NCBI GenBank assembly: GCA_903915155.1
Contig: CAIWRU010000219.1
Coordinates: 1-48,124, forward strand
DNA length: 48,124 nucleotides
Direction of reading: 5' to 3'
Source: an uncultured Mucilaginibacter sp.
Lineage (GTDB): Bacteria > Bacteroidota > Bacteroidia > Sphingobacteriales > Sphingobacteriaceae
Part shown: piece after piece, positions 41,586 through 48,124 of the stretch
Position numbering within the stretch: the stretch's first letter is position 1
How the letters are laid out: each line of letters starts with the position of its first letter
Program-made: the position numbers and the translations under genes
The notes under the pieces: generated by a model
What the model was told of the DNA's origin: nothing
Database searches by the model: none
Seen by the model: the letters and a program-made list of their open reading frames with translations, nothing else

Positions 41586-43385
41586 TTATGCAAGCGGAAA
41601 TTTCAATTCAAAATCCGAGCCTTTATCTTTTTCTGATCGTACGCTTATTACCCCGTTAAGCCTTTTTACTATGGTGTTCACGTAGCTTAAGCCCAGCCCA
41701 AAGCCTTTAACATCGTGCAGGTTACCGGTAGGTATGCGGTAAAACTGTTCGAATATTTTTGTTTGCTGGTCGCGGCTCATGCCTATGCCTTTGTCGGCCA
41801 CTTTTATCACTATCTCGCCGCCGCGGTTGGCAGTGCTTATGGTTATATCTGGCGTGTCAATGCTGTATTTTATAGCATTATCTATCAGGTTATATATCAG
41901 GTTGCTAAAGTGCAACTCGTCGGCTAAAACTATAGCATTTATGGCATCAAGATTTAGGGTTAGTTTAACCTCGTGCTTTTGCAATTTAAGCGACATGCTG
42001 TCAATAACAATATTTATCATGTCGTTCACATCAAGCGGCTTTTTTTCCAGCTTAAAGTCATTCCTCTCGATGCGTGCTACATTCAGTACGCGCTCAATAT
42101 GGCTTCCCAGGCGTGCGTTCTCTTCATAAATAATATTCGCCAGCCGGGCTACCCGCGATTTATCGGCAACAATTTCCTGGTCTTTTAAGGCCTCGCTGGC
42201 TATCATTATGGTTGATACCGGGGTTTTAAATTCGTGGGTCATGTTGTTAATGAAATCGGTTTTCATTTCAGATATTTTCTTTTGCCTGATGATGGAAAAG
42301 AGCGTGTATCCAAAGCAAAGTACCAGTACCACCAATAAGCCCCCGGTGGTAGCCATACTGGCCGTCATTTTGTTCAATATCTCCTTGTTCTTTTGGGGAA
42401 ACGTTATGCGGATGTTCCCTGGGTCGTTAATCACATCGGTACCGAAAATATGTGTTTGGTAAGTATCTTCAGGCTTAAAAACCGGTTGTACACCACCGGT
42501 ATTCGATGCATTTGAAAATATCAGCGAATCGTTATTGGCATTGGTCACCTCGTAGCTAAAGGGCAGATCGATACCTTTATCGCGCAGCTCGAAGCGGAGA
42601 AGCGAATCTATCCATAATGGGTCGACACGTTTTCTCAGGGGTTCGCCAAATTTTTGATATTCCACTGCAAGGCTCTGCATAGCCATGGAATGCCCCATCT
42701 GCACGTTTTGCAAAGAATCGCTCTCGAGCAAATGTTTTACCTGCCTGAATTTGCGCTCGTTTTCCTTAACTTGCTGTTCATGCAGCCAAAGCGGGTTTAT
42801 GCGCTTTGCCAATATCACCTGGCTGCCAAACTGCGGGTCGTCATAAATATATTTTAGCGTATCGTATTTATGCAGTTTTTGATTTTTTGGCAAATGCACA
42901 TTTTCTTTTACAATTTCGGGTATAAACCTGCGGTGCTCAATACCCATTTCATCCGTAAACTCCTCAATACGTATCTGTAATTTTGCCGCGCCAAACTGCT
43001 CATCCATTTGCTTTTGCAATATCATTCGTTTAAGGCTGTCGCGAAGCATCGCTATTTTACGTTCGCGATAAGTACTGTGCTTTCTACGATTAAGGGTAAT
43101 ATTGGTAAGTTGGCCACTATCGGTAATGGTGGTTTTCTCAATTATCTTCAGATGGCCCGCTTTATTGGGTGTGTAGTTGGTGGTGGTTTTGGTATTCAAA
43201 AAATGAATAGCATCGTGCTTGCTGGCTTTGGTAGCCACATTGCTTAATGCCTCGTTTACTGAGCGGTCGAACAGCTTCGACTGCATATCATACGACTGCC
43301 ACAAAAAGTATAATTGCATAGCAACAACACCCACAAGTGCAAAGCTCATGAGCCCAATAATAATGCGGATACTTCTTTTCTTCAT
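41586..43385 (-). CDS. Membrane sensor histidine kinase
   Basis: 599 residues. Transmembrane helix 1 (about 7-28), a large periplasmic sensor region without a recognised domain (about 30-340), transmembrane helix 2 (about 342-365, GGLLVVLVLCFGYTLFSII), HisKA with phosphorylated H384 in NMTHEFKTPVSTI, and HATPase_c with NLIDNAIKYS, DKGIGMS and GFGLGLSYV. It is co-transcribed with the response regulator downstream. The signal it senses is unknown. Confidence 0.95.
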   Translation of the reverse strand: MKKRSIRIIIGLMSFALVGVVAMQLYFLWQSYDMQSKLFDRSVNEALSNVATKASKHDAIHFLNTKTTTNYTPNKAGHLKIIEKTTITDSGQLTNITLNRRKHSTYRERKIAMLRDSLKRMILQKQMDEQFGAAKLQIRIEEFTDEMGIEHRRFIPEIVKENVHLPKNQKLHKYDTLKYIYDDPQFGSQVILAKRINPLWLHEQQVKENERKFRQVKHLLESDSLQNVQMGHSMAMQSLAVEYQKFGEPLRKRVDPLWIDSLLRFELRDKGIDLPFSYEVTNANNDSLIFSNASNTGGVQPVFKPEDTYQTHIFGTDVINDPGNIRITFPQKNKEILNKMTASMATTGGLLVVLVLCFGYTLFSIIRQKKISEMKTDFINNMTHEFKTPVSTIMIASEALKDQEIVADKSRVARLANIIYEENARLGSHIERVLNVARIERNDFKLEKKPLDVNDMINIVIDSMSLKLQKHEVKLTLNLDAINAIVLADELHFSNLIYNLIDNAIKYSIDTPDITISTANRGGEIVIKVADKGIGMSRDQQTKIFEQFYRIPTGNLHDVKGFGLGLSYVNTIVKRLNGVISVRSEKDKGSDFELKFPLA

Positions 43386-43428
43386 CTACACAACAAAAAT
43401 ATTTTAAATATACCCGACTGTAACGCCA

Positions 43429-43467
43429 TTTAACAATATTTAACAATTTTAAATATTCATTTAACAA
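43429..43467. promoter_or_regulatory. Phased TTTAACAA direct repeats
   Basis: TTTAACAA at 43429-43436, 43439-43446 and 43460-43467; start-to-start distances of 10 and 21 bases place all three on one face of the helix. This is the usual form of OmpR-family sites. They lie between the kinase gene and the -7 box at 43488. Confidence 0.65.
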
Positions 43468-43487
43468 CTTGAAATATAACCTATTGC

Positions 43488-43495
43488 TAACTTTG
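43488..43495 (+). promoter_or_regulatory. Candidate -7 box of the gene at 43519
   Basis: TAACTTTG fits TAnnTTTG, 23 bases before the ATG. A TTG lies 16 bases upstream, a little close for a -33 element, which suits an activated promoter. Confidence 0.5.
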
Positions 43496-43518
43496 ATTTA
43501 CACAAAAAATAGCATATC

Positions 43519-44406
43519 ATGAAAAAGCCCCTATTTAAACCCGGTTTTGAATTCATTTTTACATTAAGCATCCTGGCAGTGTTGGGCCTGCCGCCATTGG
43601 TTTCGGCACAAGCCCAAACAAAGGACCTGCAAATAAACATTAATAATGGCGATACTACTATTAACGGTAAAAATATTAAGGACCTTACAGCCGCCGAGCG
43701 CAAAGACGCTTTGAAAGATATTAACCAAATAGCCACCATAAACATAAACGACAAAAATGCCCCCCACAGTATGGTTATTGTCACCCGCAAGCACAAAGGC
43801 GATAAAAGCAACAAGGATATAGTTATTGAACAAAATGAGGATAACGATATGCTTGCTAATGGCGATACCAAATTAAGGCGATTTGAGTTGAGGAGAGATA
43901 ATAAAAACGATTCGGCCGTTACCCTTAATTATGCTTACAGCATGAACGCCGAACCAAAACCCAGGATGGAGGTACGCGAGTTTCATATGAACCGCGACGA
44001 TGACCGCCCAATGGCATTTGGCCGTAAAAACACGCAAAACTTCATTTATTCAAATACCGATAACGATGGCATAAGCACACATGTTAGCTACCGTGTATCA
44101 GACCACCCGGCTACACTTGATTTTGATGCCGGGAAACCTGAAAAAGCCCAACTTGATATGCTTGATATTACCGACCTGACCATAGTGCCCGAATTTTCGG
44201 CAGGCAAAACCGTGCTAATGTTTGGTTTACCATCAAAAGCTGCCGCCGAGGTAAAATTTAAGGACAGCAAGGGGAATTTATTGTGGAGCGAAAAAGTGCT
44301 TAACGGCAAATTTTATAAAAGCTTTCCGCTTGGCCTGAACGGAGTGTATTACCTGCAGGTAAAACAAGGCAATAAGGTTGCTATAAAGGAGATAATGAAG
44401 GATTAG
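43519..44406 (+). CDS. Secreted protein with a T9SS-sorting-like C-terminal domain
   Basis: 295 residues with a signal peptide ending near PPLVSAQA. A repetitive hydrophilic middle holds many Asn/Asp (NINNGDTTINGKNIKDL, DKNAPHSMVIVTRKHKGDKS). The C-terminal ~75 residues (from about FSAGKTVLMFGLPSKAAAE through GNLLWSEKVLNGKFYKSF to GVYYLQVKQGNKVAIKE) follow the pattern of type IX secretion sorting domains, but without a clear PNP start. Not otherwise recognised. It is divergent from the two-component system and probably its target. A terminator follows. Confidence 0.75.
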   Translation: MKKPLFKPGFEFIFTLSILAVLGLPPLVSAQAQTKDLQININNGDTTINGKNIKDLTAAERKDALKDINQIATININDKNAPHSMVIVTRKHKGDKSNKDIVIEQNEDNDMLANGDTKLRRFELRRDNKNDSAVTLNYAYSMNAEPKPRMEVREFHMNRDDDRPMAFGRKNTQNFIYSNTDNDGISTHVSYRVSDHPATLDFDAGKPEKAQLDMLDITDLTIVPEFSAGKTVLMFGLPSKAAAEVKFKDSKGNLLWSEKVLNGKFYKSFPLGLNGVYYLQVKQGNKVAIKEIMKD

Positions 44407-44451
44407 TTAGTCGTAAGTATAGAGTCTATAGTCCGGAGTAAAAAAACATAT

Positions 44452-44491
44452 AAAAGAAAGAGCCTTTTCAACTGAAAGGCCCTTTTCTTTT
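44452..44491. terminator. Bidirectional terminator
   Basis: AAAAGAAAG-A-GCCTTT and AAAGGC-C-CTTTTCTTTT pair around TCAACTG between convergent genes, with T runs on both strands. Confidence 0.8.
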
Positions 44492-44513
44492 ATAAAAAAT
44501 CGTCGCAAACTAG

Positions 44514-44876
44514 TTAAAACGGCAGATCGTCATCATCCGGAGCCGAGCTGATGTCGGCCGGTGGCGCATATTCAGGGGTACTGGCTGCGCTGGCACCTGC
44601 CAATACATTTATTTTCCACAGCTGCATGGAGTTGAAATAGCTCTTTTTGCCTGTTTTATCAGTCCAGGGGCGACCTTTCAGGTTGAAGAACACTTCAACA
44701 TCATCACCAACCTTAACATTGTCGAGCAAATTGCAGCGATCCTGTATAGCTTCGAACTTTAAATATTCGGGATATTGTGGGTTCTCAATATATTCAATTA
44801 TCAGTTCTCTTTTTTTAAGTGAGTCCGTAACCTGTACGGTGGGGGCCACTTCATGTACCTTACCTTTAATTTCCAT
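44514..44876 (-). CDS. DUF3127 protein with an SSB-like acidic tail
   Basis: 120 residues. The DUF3127 part (MEIKGKVHEVAPTVQVTDSL, KRELIIEYIENPQYPEYLKF, GDDVEVFFNLKGRPWTDKTG) looks like a short OB-fold, the kind that binds single-stranded DNA. The tail after a Pro/Ala linker ends DDDDLPF, matching the DDD(I/L)PF tip by which SSB recruits DNA-repair proteins. A single-strand-binding or replication-accessory role is inferred; function of the family is not established. Confidence 0.85.
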   Translation of the reverse strand: MEIKGKVHEVAPTVQVTDSLKKRELIIEYIENPQYPEYLKFEAIQDRCNLLDNVKVGDDVEVFFNLKGRPWTDKTGKKSYFNSMQLWKINVLAGASAASTPEYAPPADISSAPDDDDLPF

Positions 44877-45027
44877 AGCTTTAAAAAGTATTAAAGTGTA
44901 AAGTTAATGGTATGAAATCAATTTGCGGATTAATTAGTTCACAAATTGCCAATATTATCAGTTAAGTTTTCCACAAAACAGTTTGTACCTCCTTATATTT
45001 ATAGGATACTTTATTGACAGTTGACAA

Positions 45028-45429
45028 ATGAATTTAACTTGCAAAACAGCGCTTATACTATTGTTGATATCTGCACCCATAATTAGCCGCAGCCAGGTTA
45101 CAAAAACTCATATAATAAAATTTAGCAGTGATGATTCGGGTAAAAAAAGAACAATCAGCAAAAGCCAAAGATTTACATTAACCCTACCCGACCATGTTGA
45201 TGGTGGTTATCGGTTTAATAAGCCCCAATACAATAAGGCGGTTTTGCAGCTAATAAAACATTACACTGTCGGTCCCGGGAGTAATAACCGGCCCGGCTCA
45301 CCCGGCTATGCCACGTGGCAATTTATCGCTATAAAAAAAGGTGCCTCCATCCTTAAAATAACCGCAAGCCGCCCCTGGGCAAAAAAAGATATTATAATAG
45401 TTTATTCAGGTATTGTTTTAGTTAAATAA
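45028..45429 (+). CDS. Chagasin-like cysteine protease inhibitor (I42 family)
   Basis: 133 residues with a signal peptide ending near IISRSQ. The fold pattern of family I42 inhibitors is visible: SQRFTLTLPDHVDGGYRF at the position of loop 1, a GSPGYATWQFIAIKKG stretch matching the conserved G-x-x-G...F-x-A...G strands, and the RPW loop in ITASRPWAKK. Such proteins block papain-like (C1) proteases. A C1-type protease gene lies 247 bases downstream on the same strand, a likely partner. Periplasmic or secreted. Confidence 0.82.
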   Translation: MNLTCKTALILLLISAPIISRSQVTKTHIIKFSSDDSGKKRTISKSQRFTLTLPDHVDGGYRFNKPQYNKAVLQLIKHYTVGPGSNNRPGSPGYATWQFIAIKKGASILKITASRPWAKKDIIIVYSGIVLVK

Positions 45430-45579
45430 GCTTATCTTATCATTTATCGCCAAATGCAATTATTTGAAATAATCGGGCTTTGTTTTGAATAATTACTCTT
45501 ACTGATCGCTTGTTTTAGCCTTATTATTAATATTTCTTTAAAAAAATAAGCGGTTTTTGTAACAATTATTTTACGATAT

Positions 45580-45597
45580 ATATATTAATTAATATAT
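45580..45597. promoter_or_regulatory. Perfect 18-base AT palindrome
   Basis: ATATATTAATTAATATAT, about 80 bases before the protease gene. It could be a regulator site or a local melting point; the rest of the 45430-45676 spacer shows no gene. Confidence 0.4.
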
Positions 45598-45676
45598 TGA
45601 GCTTATCAACCCGGTATTATGTTTTTCATTTTACCTGTTAATTAACCTCATTATTCACTAACCAAAACTAAAAAGG

Positions 45677-46630
45677 ATGAAATTTAACCCCACCTTCAAA
45701 TCCGTTTTAACATTAGCAATCGTAGCATCAACTCTTTACGGTTGCTCAAAATCAAACCAGGCAAATCCAACGCCTGTTAAAACAGTTGATGTTACCACAA
45801 CAAGCAAGCATGCTTATGGTTTATTGCCCACTACACTCGAAGAATATGCATCAATACCTGTATATTCAAAAGATGAGTTTCAGCGGAAATTTGCGCTTAA
45901 TGCGGTAACACCTGCACCTGCTGTGATGTCGTTGGCCACCCCTGCTGTGCGCGACCAGGGCCAAATAGGTTCATGTACCGGTTTTTGTGGAACTGAGGCT
46001 TATTAAATATTGTGGAACTATAAATATGGCTCATTCCCACCACTATTAAGCCCGGCGTTTTTATATTATGAAGAAAGGGTAAACATTCTTAAGGAAAAAA
46101 TAAGCGCCGATAATGGTGCCAATATGGTTAACATAGACCAGGCTTTAGCCAAATATGGCATAACCACTGAAGCGTTATATGCCTACCCAAGCGGCGATAG
46201 AACAACCGCTTATAAAACTGCGCCTTCGGCTACCGCAATTTCAACTGCTTTGGGTTACAAGATCAGCAGCTACACTTTAATAAACACCGGCGATACCGCT
46301 GCCGTTAAAAATTGCATAAGGAACCACATCCCGGTAATGATGGGCCTTAATGTTTATGATAATACCCGCACTTATGCCTATTTTGAAGGCTTAACAACTA
46401 CAAGCTACACCTATAATCCTTTAACTTCAAGCGGTGCGTTGGTAACTGGTTTAACACTTATGGGCCACGCAACACCAATTGTGGGCTATGACGATACCAA
46501 ACAGGCATTTCTTGTACAAAACTCATGGGGCACCTCGTGGGGGCTGAACGGGTTTTACTATATGCCATACAGCGTATTCTCGAGCACTAAAATTGTGCCG
46601 CAAGGCGGGGTTTATTTTGCAACATTGTAA
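45677..46630 (+). pseudogene. Papain-like (C1) lipoprotein protease split by an in-frame stop
   Basis: The same reading frame runs for 318 codons but contains TAA at 46004-46006. Part 1 has a lipoprotein-type signal (TLYGC, Cys23), a short prodomain and the active-site region RDQGQIGSCTGFC (catalytic Cys100). Part 2 has PPLLSPAFLYYEERV, the catalytic His in MGHATPIVGYDD and the Asn in VQNSWGTSWGLNGFYYMP. All catalytic residues are thus intact on either side of codon 110. A single change (for example CAA to TAA) explains the break, so it is a recent nonsense mutation, a sequencing error or read-through. The I42 inhibitor gene precedes it. Confidence 0.85.
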
Positions 46631-46668
46631 TAAAGTCTGCATTTACCTATAGTATAATAGTTAATTGA

Positions 46669-46699
46669 GAAGCTGCCCTTGTCAGGGGCAGCTTCTTTT
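46669..46699 (+). terminator. Intrinsic terminator after the protease gene
   Basis: GAAGCTGCCC (46669-46678) and GGGCAGCTTC (46686-46695), 7-base loop, followed by TTTTG. Confidence 0.88.
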
Positions 46700-46710
46700 G
46701 TTTTAGGCTA

Positions 46711-46745
46711 ATGTAACCTACTGTTACATATATATAGTATTTTTG
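46711..46745 (+). promoter_or_regulatory. Operator-like repeat and -7 box before the methyltransferase gene
   Basis: ATGTAAC (46711-46717) and GTTACAT (46723-46729) form a perfect inverted repeat with a 5-base spacer, 8 bases before TATTTTTG (46738-46745), a TAnnTTTG match 33 bases before the ATG. Confidence 0.5.
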
Positions 46746-46778
46746 CCGTTCCTTATTTTTAGGGATATATATTGAAGT

Positions 46779-47948
46779 ATGTCAGTTTTTGAAACCGAGA
46801 GTAAAATTATAATAACCTGCAATAAAAGGCTGTCGCCCTATTTGCAGCACGAAGTTGAAGCATTGGGTTTTACACCCGACCGCGTTTTCCAAACCGGCAT
46901 TGAGCTAACAGCCACTGTTAATGATTGTATAGCCTTAAACCTTAACCTGCGCTGCGCAAGCCAGGTGTTGTACCTGTTACAGAGTTTTACAGCAGCCGAC
47001 CCAACAGAATTGTATGATAACCTGGTTAAGATAGAATGGGAAAAGTATATTGATTTTACCGGCTATTTTTCGGTTACATCGAATGTAAATAACGAGCATA
47101 TCCTTACCCCGTTATTTGCCAATGTGAAGGTTAAGGATGCTATTGTTGACCGTATAAAATCGGTAAAAGGCATACGCCCCAATTCAGGTGCCGATGCCAA
47201 CAAAACCGTGATACATTTATACTGGCAGGATGATAAGGCCGAAATATTTTTGGATACGTCGGGTGAAACGCTGGCCAAGCACAGTTACCGTAAAATACCG
47301 GGTAAAGCGCCTATGCTCGAGGCTTTGGCGGCATCAACCATTATGGCAACACATTGGGATAAGGCAAGCACCTTCATTAACCCCATGTGCGGTTCGGGCA
47401 CGTTGGCTATTGAAGCTGCCTTGCTTGCTACCGACAAATGCCCCGGCCTTTTCCGCATGAATTACGGGTTTATGCATATTATGGGTTATGATGAGCAGGT
47501 ATTTTTTGTTGAACGCAGGAAGCTGAAGGATAAATCAAAAAAGGAGCTTTCATTTAAAATTATAGCTACTGATATTTCGGAAGATGCGGTTGACATCGCC
47601 CAAAAAAATGCGCGCACAGCGGGCGTAGAACATTTAATTGATTTTGCTGTTTGTGATTTTGAAGAGACTGAAGTGCCTGAAGAACCGGGTATTGTAATGT
47701 TTAACCCCGAATACGGCGAACGCCTGGGTGTACACACCAAACTGGAAATAACTTACAAACGCATGGGCGACTTTTTGAAAAAGAAGTGCCTTGGCTACCG
47801 GGGTTATGTTTTTACCGGCAACCCCGACCTGGCTAAAAAGATAGGCCTGAAAGCTTCGCGAAAAATTGAGTTTTACAACGGCAAGCTGGATTGCCGCTTA
47901 TTTGAATATGAATTATATGAAGGTACTAAAAGAGAACCACGCGATTAA
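46779..47948 (+). CDS. THUMP-domain RlmL-type RNA methyltransferase
   Basis: 389 residues. An N-terminal ferredoxin-like/THUMP region (about 1-165, RNA binding) leads to a Rossmann methyltransferase domain with KAPMLEALAASTIMATHWDK, the SAM motif FINPMCGSGTLAIEAALLA, IIATDISEDAVDIAQKNAR and MFNPEYGERLG. It resembles the guanine-N2 methyltransferase RlmL (23S rRNA G2445). The catalytic motif reads NPEY (N309-Y312) instead of NPPY, a variant I believe is general in Bacteroidetes. Start ATG 46779 follows a promoter box. The next gene begins inside its 3' end. Confidence 0.93.
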   Translation: MSVFETESKIIITCNKRLSPYLQHEVEALGFTPDRVFQTGIELTATVNDCIALNLNLRCASQVLYLLQSFTAADPTELYDNLVKIEWEKYIDFTGYFSVTSNVNNEHILTPLFANVKVKDAIVDRIKSVKGIRPNSGADANKTVIHLYWQDDKAEIFLDTSGETLAKHSYRKIPGKAPMLEALAASTIMATHWDKASTFINPMCGSGTLAIEAALLATDKCPGLFRMNYGFMHIMGYDEQVFFVERRKLKDKSKKELSFKIIATDISEDAVDIAQKNARTAGVEHLIDFAVCDFEETEVPEEPGIVMFNPEYGERLGVHTKLEITYKRMGDFLKKKCLGYRGYVFTGNPDLAKKIGLKASRKIEFYNGKLDCRLFEYELYEGTKREPRD

Positions 47949-48124
47949 GACATTTATAAAAAGCAGTTTAATAGCTATTGTATTATTAACAGCAGCCGTT
48001 AGTTCAAAGGCACAGGAACAGTTAACTTTCCCTTTCCAGGGCGGGGCAGCGATCATGAACAGGTTCTTTACCGACAGTTTAACTATTTCGCCTGAAATTA
48101 TACAGAAAAGGGCCTCAGGAACAG
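47908..48124 (+). CDS. Secreted protein, 5' part only, TonB C-terminal-like
   Basis: Partial gene running off the window. It begins at ATG 47908 or 47917 (same frame), overlapping the methyltransferase 3' end by 41 or 32 bases, so translational coupling is likely. A signal peptide (ending near VSSKAQ) is followed by TFPFQGGAAIMNRFFTDSL and PEIIQKRASGT, which resembles the start of TonB C-terminal-type domains found in many Bacteroidetes periplasmic proteins. Too short to assign. Confidence 0.7.
   Translation, partial: MNYMKVLKENHAIKTFIKSSLIAIVLLTAAVSSKAQEQLTFPFQGGAAIMNRFFTDSLTISPEIIQKRASGT

Noticed and set aside
1..48124. tRNA, rRNA, intact insertion sequence or prophage
   Set aside because: No cloverleaf, rRNA segment, transposase or phage structural gene was recognised on either strand.

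Overview
The window looks like chromosomal DNA from a member of the Bacteroidetes, most likely the family Sphingobacteriaceae (Mucilaginibacter/Pedobacter type). This rests on the gene families present (fused HemC-HemD, DUF4142, DUF2147, M56 sensor with a TonB domain, DUF3127, THUMP methyltransferase with an NPEY motif), on many matches to the Bacteroidetes -7 promoter box TAnnTTTG, on the lack of clear Shine-Dalgarno sites, and on intergenic spaces packed with short palindromic repeats. Genus is inference. I see no rRNA, tRNA, CRISPR array, prophage or intact transposon.

Layout. 1-4.2 kb: tetrapyrrole genes on the minus strand (hemC-hemD fusion, hemB, hemL), separated by a repeat element with G/C-run ends. 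4.7-8.4 kb: recQ and murF on the plus strand. 8.4-11.3 kb: a secreted sialate O-acetylesterase and a sulfotransferase. 11.7-16.9 kb: small membrane protein, bactofilin plus M23 peptidase, bacilliredoxin, HIT protein, greA, a candidate small RNA, a 2-hydroxyacid dehydrogenase and a ParE-type toxin-antitoxin pair. 17-24.1 kb: EcsC-like protein, then a long minus-strand run rpiB, tatC, accC, accB, fabH, plsX, rpmF and DUF177 (fatty-acid initiation linked to L32). 24.3-29.6 kb: a frameshifted PAS histidine kinase, DUF4142 lipoprotein, DUF2147, pdxA and rsmA. 29.6-38.1 kb: a small unrecognised ORF, an FtsX/MacB-type permease, two membrane proteins, a BlaI repressor with an M56-TonB sensor, a beta-CASP nuclease-like protein and a Xre/RES toxin-antitoxin pair. 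38.4-44.9 kb: DUF892 protein, M28 peptidase, a small conserved protein, an OmpR-type two-component system facing a secreted protein, and a DUF3127 protein with an SSB-like tail. 45-48.1 kb: a chagasin-like (I42) inhibitor beside a papain-like lipoprotein protease broken by one in-frame stop, an RlmL-type methyltransferase, and the start of a secreted protein cut by the window end.

Most notable: (1) a repeat family with about 25-bp terminal inverted repeats whose ends supply the stop codons of neighbouring genes; (2) a compact candidate small RNA with its own promoter and terminator upstream of greA; (3) the inhibitor/protease pair with the nonsense-split protease; (4) a one-base frameshift in a T run splitting a PAS kinase; (5) helically phased TTTAACAA repeats between a two-component system and its divergent neighbour; (6) tandem TTGTAA-N8-TTACAA sites in an otherwise empty region. 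No computation could be run, so family names are recognised by eye.
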